From positions 1 through 50,711 of the forward strand of contig JAFAXE010000034.1 in NCBI GenBank assembly GCA_019241305.1: DNA of 50,711 nt. The letters are read 5' to 3'. Below the pieces are notes generated by a model. It ran no database searches and was not told where the DNA came from. It was given only the letters and a program-made list of their open reading frames with translations. Of the stretch, positions 1 through 8,040 are shown in pieces; positions within the stretch are counted from its first letter, which is position 1; each line of letters begins with the position of its first letter. The stretch comes from Vulcanimicrobiota bacterium (GTDB lineage: Bacteria; Vulcanimicrobiota; Vulcanimicrobiia; Vulcanimicrobiales; Vulcanimicrobiaceae). Both the position numbers and the translations under genes were made by a program.

Positions 1-110
1 CCAGCCAGTGCGTCGATCATCGCTTGGCACACCGCGCTCGACAGCGCATTGACCGGCGGATTGTCGACGCTCAAAATGGCGACGCCGTCTTGAACCGTCG
101 TTGTTAGCAT
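1..110 (-). CDS. Enoyl-CoA hydratase/isomerase family protein, N-terminal fragment (runs off window)
   Basis: Only the first 36 or so codons are inside the window; the gene continues beyond its left edge. The start reads MLTTTVQDGVAILSVDNPP followed by VNALS. Hydrophobic strand, then D/N-x-P-P-x-N-A-L is the classic opening of crotonase-fold enzymes and of FadB-type hydratase/3-hydroxyacyl-CoA dehydrogenase fusions. The ATG has a good GGAG ribosome-binding site seven bases upstream (118-121 on this strand). Family membership is well supported. Whether this is a single-domain hydratase or a two-domain beta-oxidation protein cannot be told from the fragment. The acyl-CoA synthetase 3 kb away fits fatty-acid degradation. 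Confidence 0.75.
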   Translation of the reverse strand, partial: MLTTTVQDGVAILSVDNPPVNALSSAVCQAMIDALA

Positions 111-182
111 CTGTCAGCTCCGCGAGCCACGCAGCGCTCCTCAGACCACGCGACACTCAATTGCATTCTCCCTCCTCGCGCT

Positions 183-592
183 GCGCGCGACGGGCGACAT
201 TGTGCCTCTGAGCCGCTCGTCGCTCCGCCATCCGGGCTGCGCTCCTGCTGCTCGGCGTCCTCGCTCTCGCCCTCCATGGCTACGCTCGGCCGTCCGAGCC
301 TCCTCGGCGCAACGTCGCCCGTCTCGCTCAGCGCAAGGAGAAGTTGTTCTGCGAGCGAGAGGGCAGCCAACGTTGCAGTGACGAGGCTTCCGGAACGCGA
401 GGCGGGACGACGTTTCATTGAGCAAGCTCGGACCGACGAACGAAACCACGGAGGGTGGGAGTGAGGAGGCCGAGCAGCAGGAGCGAAGCCTGGACGGTCG
501 CACCGCCGCGCATCCTGCGCTGTGCGACAGGCCCCCATCCATGGGGTCTCGCGGAGCGACGAGCGGTTGCGAGATGGAATGTCGTCGCGCCG
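183..592. repeat. Large imperfect palindrome in a gene-free stretch
   Basis: The stretch 111-647 holds no convincing gene. Its two halves are imperfect reverse complements of each other over about 400 bp. Perfect paired blocks, from outside in, are 195-200 with 579-584, 213-228 with 551-566 (16 bp), 241-256 with 469-484 (16 bp), 292-299 with 426-433, and 311-317 with 408-414. The centre lies near 360-390. Open frames across it have low-complexity Arg/Ala/Ser-rich translations and are not credible proteins. It may be a decayed mobile element such as a MITE, an intergenic repeat family or a structured transcript. Confidence 0.75.
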
Positions 593-637
593 AAGCGTTC
601 ATTGGAGAGCCGTTCTAAAACGCAACGTTGGCTGCCC
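361..637. repeat. 16-bp inverted repeat pair (361-376 and 622-637)
   Basis: The sequence gggcagccaacgttgc at 361-376 recurs as its exact reverse complement at 622-637, just before the stop of the SGNH-hydrolase gene. The first copy is in the centre of the large palindrome; the second lies outside its right arm. Both copies are flanked by related gcgagcga-type sequence. A third partial unit of the same repeat family is the simplest reading. Confidence 0.6.
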
Positions 638-647
638 GCGAGCGAGT

Positions 648-2084
648 TTAGTGGGGGGCGTAGGGGTCGGTTTTGTAGATCGATGCCACGTCGACTTGCG
701 GGATCGAAGTGCCGAACGCATTATCGATCGTCGTGATGAACAGGTTGGCGAGGACGGCGTAGCCGGTGTTCGACGGGTGTAGCCCGTCGAGGCTGAAGAA
801 ACCACCGCCGAACTGCAGCGTGCAGCACACCGGCGGGTTGATGCGGTATCCGTTTTTCTCTGCGTTGACGAACAGCGTGTAGACGTCGACCAGTGCGGCG
901 CCGTTCGTATGCGCGACATTTGCAATCGCGCTGTTGTAGGCGAGGTTCGCCGAGTGAAGCTTGCTTGCGAGGGCCGCCGTGACGAAGTCGCCCTGCGGAA
1001 CGAGCACGTACGGCGGCGTGCCGAGATTGGCGTGCGCCTGGATCGCGGCGGTTACGATGGCGACGCCCTGCAGGGTCACGTATCCGCCGTTCGGGCCAAT
1101 ACCGTAGAGCTTCGCGACTTGGCCGGCATAGAGCTGACCGAGGAAATTGGCAATCGGCACCGGGACCGGCGGGTTCGCGTGCTCGAGCAACGTCGCAAGG
1201 GACTGCGCAAAGGTCGGCCCCGGGAAGAAAAACGCTGCGCCGAGGATGTCGACCAGATTAGCGACGGCGACCTTCGCGCCGGACTTCTGCAGCGTTTGCA
1301 CGATCGTCGTCAGATCTGCTCGCACCGACGCAGTATCGGTCGGCCCAATCGCCCCACCGGAAAAGGCGGCTTTCAAAACATCGTTCGAGCCCAGCCACAC
1401 CGTGGCGATCTGTCCGTGCAAGGATGCCGCCGCGTTGAGTTGCGTGATCGAGGGACCCCATGTGCCGAGCACGGGATAGAAGTACGCGTTCTCCATGAGC
1501 AGCGGGGCGAGTGCGCCCGTTGGACCGGGCGGCGGATTACATGGACCGGTCGGTTGGAACTGAAAGATCGCTTCATGCACCGTCTGGCCGGGAATTCCGA
1601 CGTCGTACGGCGAGACGTTTGCGTTCAGGCGAGTCGACAGCGCACTCCGGAACGCGTAGGCGTTCAAATTGCTTTGCGCGCACGCCGTGACGATCGGGGT
1701 CGGGGCGTTGTTCGCGCCCGGTACCAACAACGTGCCGACCCCCGGCGCGGCGATGAGGGGGAGCGGGGACGTGCTGGGATCGCTGATGCTGTATTGCGGG
1801 TTCGCTTGCTGCCACAGGAGTGCCCAGAAGCCGTTCTCTTGTGTCCGGAACGCGACAGGAAACGGCGACATCGGAATCGGGTTCGGTGCATCAACGCCGA
1901 GCAGTCCGTCGGATTGAACGCCGGCGGTCAGTGAATCGCCGACACCGATGATGCGGAGCGACGCCTTTACCGGCGGCTTCGGCGGCGTTCCGAAGGATGG
2001 AAGCGTGGTCGTTCCTCCGCCGTTGCATCCGTACGATACCACGGCCACGAGTGCGGAGCCGGCGACGGCGCGGCAATACGACAT
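648..2084 (-). CDS. SGNH/GDSL-family hydrolase, probable lipoprotein
   Basis: Secreted esterase/lipase-type hydrolase of 478 residues. The blocks of the SGNH family are visible: GDSLTAG with the nucleophile at Ser51, GSND at 232-235 (block III, oxyanion Asn), and a C-terminal D-G-L-H with Asp and His completing the triad. The N-terminus is hydrophobic and ends in SYGC at Cys20, a slightly atypical lipobox, then a Gly/Thr/Pro-rich linker. The ATG at 2084 is preferred over a GTG twelve bases upstream because that GTGGAG supplies the GGAG ribosome-binding site with six-base spacing. It follows the barrel gene by 39 bp on the same strand, so the two are probably co-transcribed. The substrate is unknown; the nearby acyl-CoA synthetase suggests a fatty ester. 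Confidence 0.85.
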   Translation of the reverse strand: MSYCRAVAGSALVAVVSYGCNGGGTTTLPSFGTPPKPPVKASLRIIGVGDSLTAGVQSDGLLGVDAPNPIPMSPFPVAFRTQENGFWALLWQQANPQYSISDPSTSPLPLIAAPGVGTLLVPGANNAPTPIVTACAQSNLNAYAFRSALSTRLNANVSPYDVGIPGQTVHEAIFQFQPTGPCNPPPGPTGALAPLLMENAYFYPVLGTWGPSITQLNAAASLHGQIATVWLGSNDVLKAAFSGGAIGPTDTASVRADLTTIVQTLQKSGAKVAVANLVDILGAAFFFPGPTFAQSLATLLEHANPPVPVPIANFLGQLYAGQVAKLYGIGPNGGYVTLQGVAIVTAAIQAHANLGTPPYVLVPQGDFVTAALASKLHSANLAYNSAIANVAHTNGAALVDVYTLFVNAEKNGYRINPPVCCTLQFGGGFFSLDGLHPSNTGYAVLANLFITTIDNAFGTSIPQVDVASIYKTDPYAPH

Positions 2085-2123
2085 ACAAAACTCCACGCGC
2101 AGAAAGCGTTCGACAGCGAAACG

Positions 2124-3278
2124 CTACAAGGGAAGCGTCGTGGGTGAACCCACGCCGAAGATGAGTTGGACCTGCGTGGCCTTGAGACCGCCCAGCGCCG
2201 GCGTCACTTGACTCGGCGCGCAAGGCAATTGCTGGCACGTCAGGCTCTTGATGCCAAGTTGCGGATAGTTCGCCGGCGTCCCCGTCGAGATGACGGTTTG
2301 CACGAAAGCGTGCTTTGTGAAGGCGTGGGCGATTCCATAAATCCAAGATGCGAGGTGTTCCGGGTAGGGGTCCGGAGGCAGGTAACTCGGCGCCATCGAC
2401 GGTTGCAGGAACACCGTCGTCTTGTCGGTGAGCCGATATTCGAGATATCCGATCTTGAGCATCTGCATGTGATTGGTTTGATTGGCGCCATTTGTACGCA
2501 GCAGCCATTGCGGCGCGGCGGTGAACGAGACGAACATCTTCGGCGACGAAACGAGCGGGACCGTGAACGCGATGAGTTTGATCTGTTCGGAGCGGAGGTG
2601 CACCGTCTGCGGAAAGCCGTTGATTTCAATCGTCCGAACGTCGTTTTGCCCACCCACGTCGGCGGTTCGCGCGATGTAACCGGGCGAAATGATGATGGGA
2701 AGCGGAAGGGGCAAATGCTTCCCTAAAACGACCAAATTTTGCAGCAAGCCGATCGTAAATTTGTCCTTCGTGGTCACGTCGATCTGCTGCGCGTGGAGAT
2801 CCTGCACTCCAATTGGGGGCGCCAGGCCTTGAAGGTAAACCGGGACGATTCCGTTATCGAAGCCCAGCGGATACTCTTGCAGTTGAAAGTAGGCCGCGTA
2901 AGCGCGTACGTTCTTCGAAAAGCCGTACGCCGCAACGGCATCGACGCCGCCCGGCATGTTGCCGGTGTGGAAACCGGTGTTTCCGAGGGCCCACGCTGAC
3001 GAGACATCGAGCGTGTACTGAAAGCCTTTCGGTAGTGCGGGGTTATAGGCAGGTGCTTCACGTTCGCCGACTGGCCGCGCCTGTGCGACCTGGTTCGGCG
3101 CGGAGGACTGCCGGGCACGAATCGACTTCTCCGCGTCGAGCTGTTGTTTAATCGCTGCGTTTGCCGGTTGGATCAGCGTCGCGTGTAAATCGAACGCCTC
3201 GTCGGCGCGGACCGACGATTCCGATGCCAGCACAGCCAACGCCATGACGAGTCCGCATCCAAAACGCGCGTTGATCAC
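2124..3278 (-). CDS. Probable outer-membrane beta-barrel protein with signal peptide
   Basis: A 384-residue protein I cannot place in a named family. Residues 1-25 form a signal peptide, with likely cleavage after SVRA before DEA. A short charged helical stretch follows (about 40-60). From about residue 85 the sequence alternates hydrophobic and polar residues in strands of 8-12 with turns rich in Gly, Asn, Asp and Pro, as in a beta-barrel porin or transporter. The start is GTG with an AGAGG-type site seven bases upstream. It lies first in a two-gene unit with the SGNH-hydrolase lipoprotein and is divergent from the acyl-CoA synthetase. A role in taking up the hydrolase's products is inference; FadL-type motifs are not evident. 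Confidence 0.65.
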   Translation of the reverse strand: MINARFGCGLVMALAVLASESSVRADEAFDLHATLIQPANAAIKQQLDAEKSIRARQSSAPNQVAQARPVGEREAPAYNPALPKGFQYTLDVSSAWALGNTGFHTGNMPGGVDAVAAYGFSKNVRAYAAYFQLQEYPLGFDNGIVPVYLQGLAPPIGVQDLHAQQIDVTTKDKFTIGLLQNLVVLGKHLPLPLPIIISPGYIARTADVGGQNDVRTIEINGFPQTVHLRSEQIKLIAFTVPLVSSPKMFVSFTAAPQWLLRTNGANQTNHMQMLKIGYLEYRLTDKTTVFLQPSMAPSYLPPDPYPEHLASWIYGIAHAFTKHAFVQTVISTGTPANYPQLGIKSLTCQQLPCAPSQVTPALGGLKATQVQLIFGVGSPTTLPL

Positions 3279-3364
3279 GATTCGCCTCTCGTAAAGAAAC
3301 GTTCAACCGCTATCCCTCCGTGCGAAAAGAATCTCCTTGTCGGCCCCGGAAAAGGAGTTGCGCG

Positions 3365-5167
3365 ATGATGCAGGATGCCGAGACCCTCGTCGCGCTCGTG
3401 CAGCGGTGCATGGCGGGACCGGAGCGTCCTGTTCTGGCCGAGCGGACCGGCGGTGCGTTCGTCACGACCTCAAACACCACGCTCATGCGCCACGTCGACG
3501 CCGTTGCGATGGCACTCTTACGCCGGGGCCTCCAGGGAGGCGACCGCGTCGCACTCATGTCGCCGAACCGGATCGACTGGATCGTCGCAAACTTTGCTAT
3601 TCAGCGCGCCGGCGGCGTGACCGTTCCGCTCTATCCAACGCAAGCGCTCGATCATGTGCAGTTTATCGTCGACGACAGCGGGGCACGCTTCTTCTTCATC
3701 GACTCCACGGCGGCGCTGCGTCGCCTGGAAGACGGCGGGGTGCGTCTTCCCGAGGTGCTGATCTTCGATGACCGTGAGGGGGGCGGACTCGTTTCGCTCG
3801 AGCAGGAGGGTGCGGCCGCAGCGATGGCGTTCGCTAAACTCTTAGCGCAACGTTCACGCGATATCTCGCCGAACGATTTGGCGGTTCTGATCTACACCTC
3901 CGGAACGACCGGCGTGCCCAAAGGCGTCATGCTTTCGCACGCCAACATCGCCACCAACGCGACCACGGGGTTCGAGCGCGTCAGCGACATCCTGCTCGAA
4001 GGGGACCCGGTCGTCTCCGTCTTGCCCTGGGCTCACATTTACGAGCACACAAACCTCTTCGGCTTGTTCTTGCGGCACGCGCTGATCTACGTGTGCCACA
4101 GTCCTGATGAGTTGTTGACGGACCTTCAAGAGGTGCGTCCCGTGGCATTTTTCGGCGTCCCGCGCATCTTCGAGCGCGTGCTCGCGGGGATCACGGCGAA
4201 GGCGAAGGCACAGGGCGGCCTGCGCGCGCGTCTCGTGCCGTGGGCGCTCCGCGTGGGACGAAACACCATGCGTGCAACGATCGATGGAGGCGCGAACGGG
4301 CCGCTCAAACTTCAATATGCCCTTGCGAAGCGGTTGGTCCTCAGCAAAATCGCACCTGCCCTTGGCCTCGACCGCGTGAAATTTATCGTCAGCGGCAGCG
4401 CGCCGCTGCATCTCGACATCGCCTTGACGCTCGCGGCGGCGGGGATCACGGTCCTCGAAGGATACGGCCTCACGGAATGCTCTCCCGTCGTCTGCGTCAA
4501 CTCACCGCATCGCTATCGTCTGGGAACGGTCGGCTTTCCAATCGCCGGCGTCGAGGTGAAACTTGCCGACGATGGCGAGCTGTTCGTGCGCGGCCCCAAC
4601 GTGATGCGCGGGTATTTCCACGATGCGGCCGCCACGGCGGCCGTCATGCACGACGGTTGGCTTGCGACCGGCGATATCGCTTCCATCGATGCCGACGGCT
4701 TCATCCGCATCGTCGATCGTAAGAAAGAACTCTTCAAGACGTCCGGCGGCAAATTCATCGCCCCGGGGCGCGTTGAGTCTGCGATCATGCGGTCTCCCTT
4801 CGTCAACCAAGTCATGGTGCTCGGAAACGGGCGCCCGCACGCGATGGCCCTCGTCTCGCCAAACTGGCCCCTCGTACGACGCGAACTCGGGATTGACGAG
4901 GCCGTCGCAAACGCCGAAGCCGCGGTCCTTCCGAACGTGCGCGACTTCATGGCGGCCCAAGCCGTTGCCAATACCAGGGATCTGGCCGCATACGAACAGA
5001 TTCGGTGGGTCGGCCTGCTGCCGCGCGACCTCAGCATCGAAGGAAACGAGCTGTCCCCGACGTTGAAGATCCGCCGTCGCGTCGTCGAATTGCGCTACGC
5101 AGACCTCATCGAGCGCACGTACGCCGAAGCACAGCTGCGAGCCGATTCGCGCGCGATTCCGGCCTAG
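3365..5167 (+). CDS. Long-chain acyl-CoA synthetase (AMP-forming, ANL superfamily)
   Basis: Activates a fatty acid to its CoA thioester using ATP, in the cytoplasm or at the membrane. The 600 residues carry the adenylate-forming motifs in order: TSGTTGVPKG at 178-187 (A3, ATP phosphate binding), GYGLTE at 366-371 (A5), TGD at 435-437 (A7), DRKK at 451-454 (A8 hinge) and GGKF at 461-464. Overall spacing matches FadD15/FAA1-like long-chain enzymes. The ATG at 3365 is chosen over an upstream GTG because AGGAG (3353-3357) sits seven bases before it. It is divergent from the barrel/SGNH-hydrolase pair. It ends convergently with glmM; the two stop codons lie in the short inverted repeat CCTAG-AGCG-CTAGG (5163-5176). 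Confidence 0.92.
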   Translation: MMQDAETLVALVQRCMAGPERPVLAERTGGAFVTTSNTTLMRHVDAVAMALLRRGLQGGDRVALMSPNRIDWIVANFAIQRAGGVTVPLYPTQALDHVQFIVDDSGARFFFIDSTAALRRLEDGGVRLPEVLIFDDREGGGLVSLEQEGAAAAMAFAKLLAQRSRDISPNDLAVLIYTSGTTGVPKGVMLSHANIATNATTGFERVSDILLEGDPVVSVLPWAHIYEHTNLFGLFLRHALIYVCHSPDELLTDLQEVRPVAFFGVPRIFERVLAGITAKAKAQGGLRARLVPWALRVGRNTMRATIDGGANGPLKLQYALAKRLVLSKIAPALGLDRVKFIVSGSAPLHLDIALTLAAAGITVLEGYGLTECSPVVCVNSPHRYRLGTVGFPIAGVEVKLADDGELFVRGPNVMRGYFHDAAATAAVMHDGWLATGDIASIDADGFIRIVDRKKELFKTSGGKFIAPGRVESAIMRSPFVNQVMVLGNGRPHAMALVSPNWPLVRRELGIDEAVANAEAAVLPNVRDFMAAQAVANTRDLAAYEQIRWVGLLPRDLSIEGNELSPTLKIRRRVVELRYADLIERTYAEAQLRADSRAIPA

Positions 5168-5171
5168 AGCG

Positions 5172-6518
5172 CTAGGAAGCTGCCTCGATCGTTTGGGCGA
5201 CTTCGCGCGCGATGCGTTCCGTAGTCGCTGGATCCTTCGCTTCCACCATGATGCGAATGAGCGGCTCCGTCCCGGAAGGTCGCACGAGGATGCGCCCAAT
5301 GCCTTCCAATTCGCGTTCAGCAGCCGCGATCGCGTCACGAACGTCGCCGTTGTCGCTCAAGATCGTTGCATCGGCGCTTCGGACGTTCAGCAAGATTTGC
5401 GGGTAGATGGTGAGCCCTTGGGCCAATTCTCGCAGGGTCGTTTTGTGTCGCACCATCAGTGAAAGCAGCAGCACGCAGGTGAGCGGTCCGTCTCCGGTGG
5501 TGCTCCCGCCGAGGTCGATCACATGCCCCGATTGCTCGCCGCCGAGAACGAAGCCGCCGGATCGCATCGCCTCAATGACATAACGGTCTCCGACTGGTGT
5601 ACGGAGGAGTTGGATGCCTTCGGAAGCGAGCGCGTGCTCAAGTCCAACGTTGCTCATGACGGTCGCTACGATCGCATCGCGAGCGAGCGCACCTCGCGAC
5701 TTGCGATCACGTGCCAGCGCGAGCAAGATGTGGTCGCCGGTGAGCGTTTCGCCGTGCTCGTCGACGAACAGCGCACGGTCGGCGTCACCGTCGAACGCAA
5801 CGCCGACGACGTGCCGATGCGGACGCTCCAACGCACGCTCGCGCACGCGTGTAGCGAGACCGCGAAGATCCGTTGCGCCGCAGCCGACGTTGATGCGGTT
5901 GCCGTCAGGTGCGTCGTTGATCGGCTCGACCTCGGCGCCGAGCCGCCGCAATACCAAAGGGATGACGCGATAGGCCGCCCCGAACGCACAGTCCGCCACG
6001 ACCAGCAGCCCGTCTAAGTTTGCTCCGGCGCCGACCAAGCCGTCGACGTAGCGTTCTACCAGTTCGGGGATCGACGCCGCGCCGCCGACGTCCCCGTGAG
6101 TCGGTCGCGGGCCGCGGTCTTGTTCCAGCGCGCTTTCGATACGGCGTTCATCATCATCGGACAATTTGAAGCCGTCACCGCCAAAGAGTTTGATGCCATT
6201 GTCTTCGATGGGGTTGTGCGATGCGCTGATCGTGATCCCCGCGGCCGCCCCGGTGCGGCGCACGACGGCGGCGACGCCGGGTGTCGGGATGATCCCCAGT
6301 GTGAGGGCATCGCAGCCTACCGACGCGACGCCCGCGACGATCGCCGCCTCGAGCATCGGGCCGGAGATGCGCGTATCGCGTCCGATGACCAGATGAGCCG
6401 CAGCAGAGTCATCGCGCGTCAACACCGTCGCGGCTGCACGGCCCAGCTGCAGCGCTAGCTCAGGAGTTAAATCGGCGTTTGCCACTCCGCGGACGCCGTC
6501 GGTCCCGAAAAAGCGCAC
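5172..6518 (-). CDS. glmM: Phosphoglucosamine mutase GlmM
   Basis: Converts glucosamine-6-phosphate to glucosamine-1-phosphate on the way to UDP-GlcNAc and peptidoglycan. It has 448 residues, the normal length. The N-terminus RFFGTDGVRG is diagnostic. The phosphoserine loop is SASHNP (catalytic Ser100), the metal loop is DGDADR (Asp243, Asp245, Asp247) and the phosphate-binding motif RPSGTEP is near the C-terminus. The start is GTG, three bases after the cdaR stop codon, so translation is probably coupled. It is the last gene of the cdaA-cdaR-glmM unit, an arrangement known to link c-di-AMP with cell-wall synthesis. Confidence 0.97.
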   Translation of the reverse strand: MRFFGTDGVRGVANADLTPELALQLGRAAATVLTRDDSAAAHLVIGRDTRISGPMLEAAIVAGVASVGCDALTLGIIPTPGVAAVVRRTGAAAGITISASHNPIEDNGIKLFGGDGFKLSDDDERRIESALEQDRGPRPTHGDVGGAASIPELVERYVDGLVGAGANLDGLLVVADCAFGAAYRVIPLVLRRLGAEVEPINDAPDGNRINVGCGATDLRGLATRVRERALERPHRHVVGVAFDGDADRALFVDEHGETLTGDHILLALARDRKSRGALARDAIVATVMSNVGLEHALASEGIQLLRTPVGDRYVIEAMRSGGFVLGGEQSGHVIDLGGSTTGDGPLTCVLLLSLMVRHKTTLRELAQGLTIYPQILLNVRSADATILSDNGDVRDAIAAAERELEGIGRILVRPSGTEPLIRIMVEAKDPATTERIAREVAQTIEAAS

Positions 6519-6521
6519 CGC

Positions 6522-7190
6522 CTAGCCGTGCCGCAGTGCGGACACGAAGTTCGCCCGGACTCTCACATAGCCAGGCGTGAGCTGCACTCCGGGGATCTCA
6601 TCGCCATTCAAGTCGACGGGAACGGCGCGCGCCATTCCGTCCACACTGTCCAGCGCTGCGCGCAGGGTCACATCAGCCCGTACGGCGGCGACGCGATCGA
6701 CATCGTCCGAGGCGCCCCGAACCGTGACGGTGTCGGGTGTGGCATGAATCGAGCGCGCGAGGGTCGTCCGTCCTTCTCCCATCAAGCGTACGTCAACCGC
6801 GGCTTGACGCGTGACGACGCGGGAAATCTGCAGCGTGACGTCTGCCGGGGCGACGCTCTTCACTTCGAGACGCGGTCCAATAATCGTCACCGGGACGGAA
6901 TATACGCCGGGTCCTCGGCCGCTCAAGTTGAGCACCGCTCGGACGTCGTCGGGACGAACCGGCGCCGAAGGGTCGCGCGGCGCGACGATCGTGATCACCG
7001 CCTGCTTATCGGTGTAGCGTGCCGTCTCGTCCGAGGCGAGCCCAGTAACGACGATCGGAACGCTCAGTTGCTGATCGAACCGTGCCGCGATAACCGGGTT
7101 CGTCGTAAAGCGAAGATACCACCATGCTCCCAGAGCAAGCGCCACCGAGAGCGCTTTTAGTCCGAGGTTATTGCGAAACCGCTCAAGCAC
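6522..7190 (-). CDS. cdaR: CdaR, YbbR-domain regulator of the diadenylate cyclase
   Basis: A 222-residue membrane-anchored protein. One membrane segment (about 11-28) is followed by an extracytoplasmic part with two repeated beta-rich YbbR-type domains; conserved-looking motifs include PIVVTG near the N-terminal side. In known systems CdaR binds CdaA and modulates c-di-AMP synthesis. The family match rests on overall pattern plus position between cdaA and glmM. The GTG start overlaps the 3' end of cdaA by eight bases. It is somewhat shorter than Firmicutes CdaR proteins, which carry more YbbR repeats. Confidence 0.88.
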   Translation of the reverse strand: MLERFRNNLGLKALSVALALGAWWYLRFTTNPVIAARFDQQLSVPIVVTGLASDETARYTDKQAVITIVAPRDPSAPVRPDDVRAVLNLSGRGPGVYSVPVTIIGPRLEVKSVAPADVTLQISRVVTRQAAVDVRLMGEGRTTLARSIHATPDTVTVRGASDDVDRVAAVRADVTLRAALDSVDGMARAVPVDLNGDEIPGVQLTPGYVRVRANFVSALRHG

Positions 7191-8040
7191 TCGGATTTAC
7201 CAGTTCGGAGGCGGGGACGGTCCGCGCCGCGGAAGGTTGCTGCTTGCGGCCTGCGCGCCGGCGACGCGGCGCCCGACAGCAGGCAAGGAGGACGCTACGC
7301 AACCGTTGCTCGTCGTCGATTTCTCGCGAGATGCGCCCCGTTCGTGCGATGGAAACGTGTCCGCTCTGCTCCGAGACGACGATCACGACGGCATCCGTCT
7401 GTTCCGAAAGTCCGACGGCGGCGCGGTGCCGCGTCCCCAGATGGGCGCCGGCGGTAACGTTATCCGAGAGTGGCAGAAAACACCCTGCCGCCTCGATCGT
7501 CCCATCCTTCACGATCACCGCGCCATCGTGCAGCGGCGAATGCGGCGTGAAAATCGTCAAGAGGAGCTCGAGGGAGAGTTGCGCGTCGAGGCGCGTTCCG
7601 CTCTCGACGAATTCGCGGAGGCCGGTGGACTGCTCGATCGCGATGAGGGCGCCGATACGGCTATTCGAAAGAATGATTGCGGTCCGAGCCAGGAGCGAAA
7701 GCGCTGCTTCGCCGCCCGCACGCTCGTCCGCGGGGTCACGAAAGCTAAAGAAACCACTCCGCCCGAGCTGCTCGAGCGCCCTTCGAAGTTCCGGCTGAAA
7801 CAAGATCGGCAGCGAGACGGCAGTGCCCACGAGTAGAAATTGCAGAACCGTCGTCAAAACCAAAAGATGGACCCGCGTAGAAACCCCGAGCACGATCAGG
7901 AGTAACAGTAACCCGATCATGATGCGAACCCCGCGGGTCCCGCGGATCAGGAGGAGTAGGTAATAGATAAGGAACGCCGTCGCAAGGACGTCGACGAGGT
8001 CCTGGAGCCCGATGGCGAATCCCCACAGCGTGACGCCCAT
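7183..8040 (-). CDS. cdaA: Membrane diadenylate cyclase CdaA
   Basis: Makes cyclic di-AMP from two ATP. It has 285 residues. Three closely spaced hydrophobic segments lie in the first 80 residues, followed by the DAC domain. The signature motifs are intact: DGA at 172-174 within PLHDGAVIV, and RHR at 204-206 within GTRHRAAVGLSE. The C-terminal tail is basic, with several Arg-rich runs. The ATG lies immediately beyond the stop of the upstream 186-residue gene, and the 3' end overlaps cdaR. The cluster is typical of Gram-positive bacteria, so its presence beside diderm envelope genes is notable. Confidence 0.96.
   Translation of the reverse strand: MGVTLWGFAIGLQDLVDVLATAFLIYYLLLLIRGTRGVRIMIGLLLLLIVLGVSTRVHLLVLTTVLQFLLVGTAVSLPILFQPELRRALEQLGRSGFFSFRDPADERAGGEAALSLLARTAIILSNSRIGALIAIEQSTGLREFVESGTRLDAQLSLELLLTIFTPHSPLHDGAVIVKDGTIEAAGCFLPLSDNVTAGAHLGTRHRAAVGLSEQTDAVVIVVSEQSGHVSIARTGRISREIDDEQRLRSVLLACCRAPRRRRAGRKQQPSAARTVPASELVNPSA

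Noticed and set aside
125-128. RsgA G4 motif TKPD instead of NKxD (residues 125-128 of the protein encoded at 8661-9572; the coordinates given here are residue numbers)
   Set aside because: T-K-x-D variants occur in other RsgA/YloQ proteins as far as I recall, so I do not count it as unusual.
104-602. Overlapping reading frames of 60-150 codons on both strands in the left intergenic region
   Set aside because: They lie in the large palindrome, overlap each other in several frames, have Arg/Ala/Ser-biased translations and lack ribosome-binding sites.
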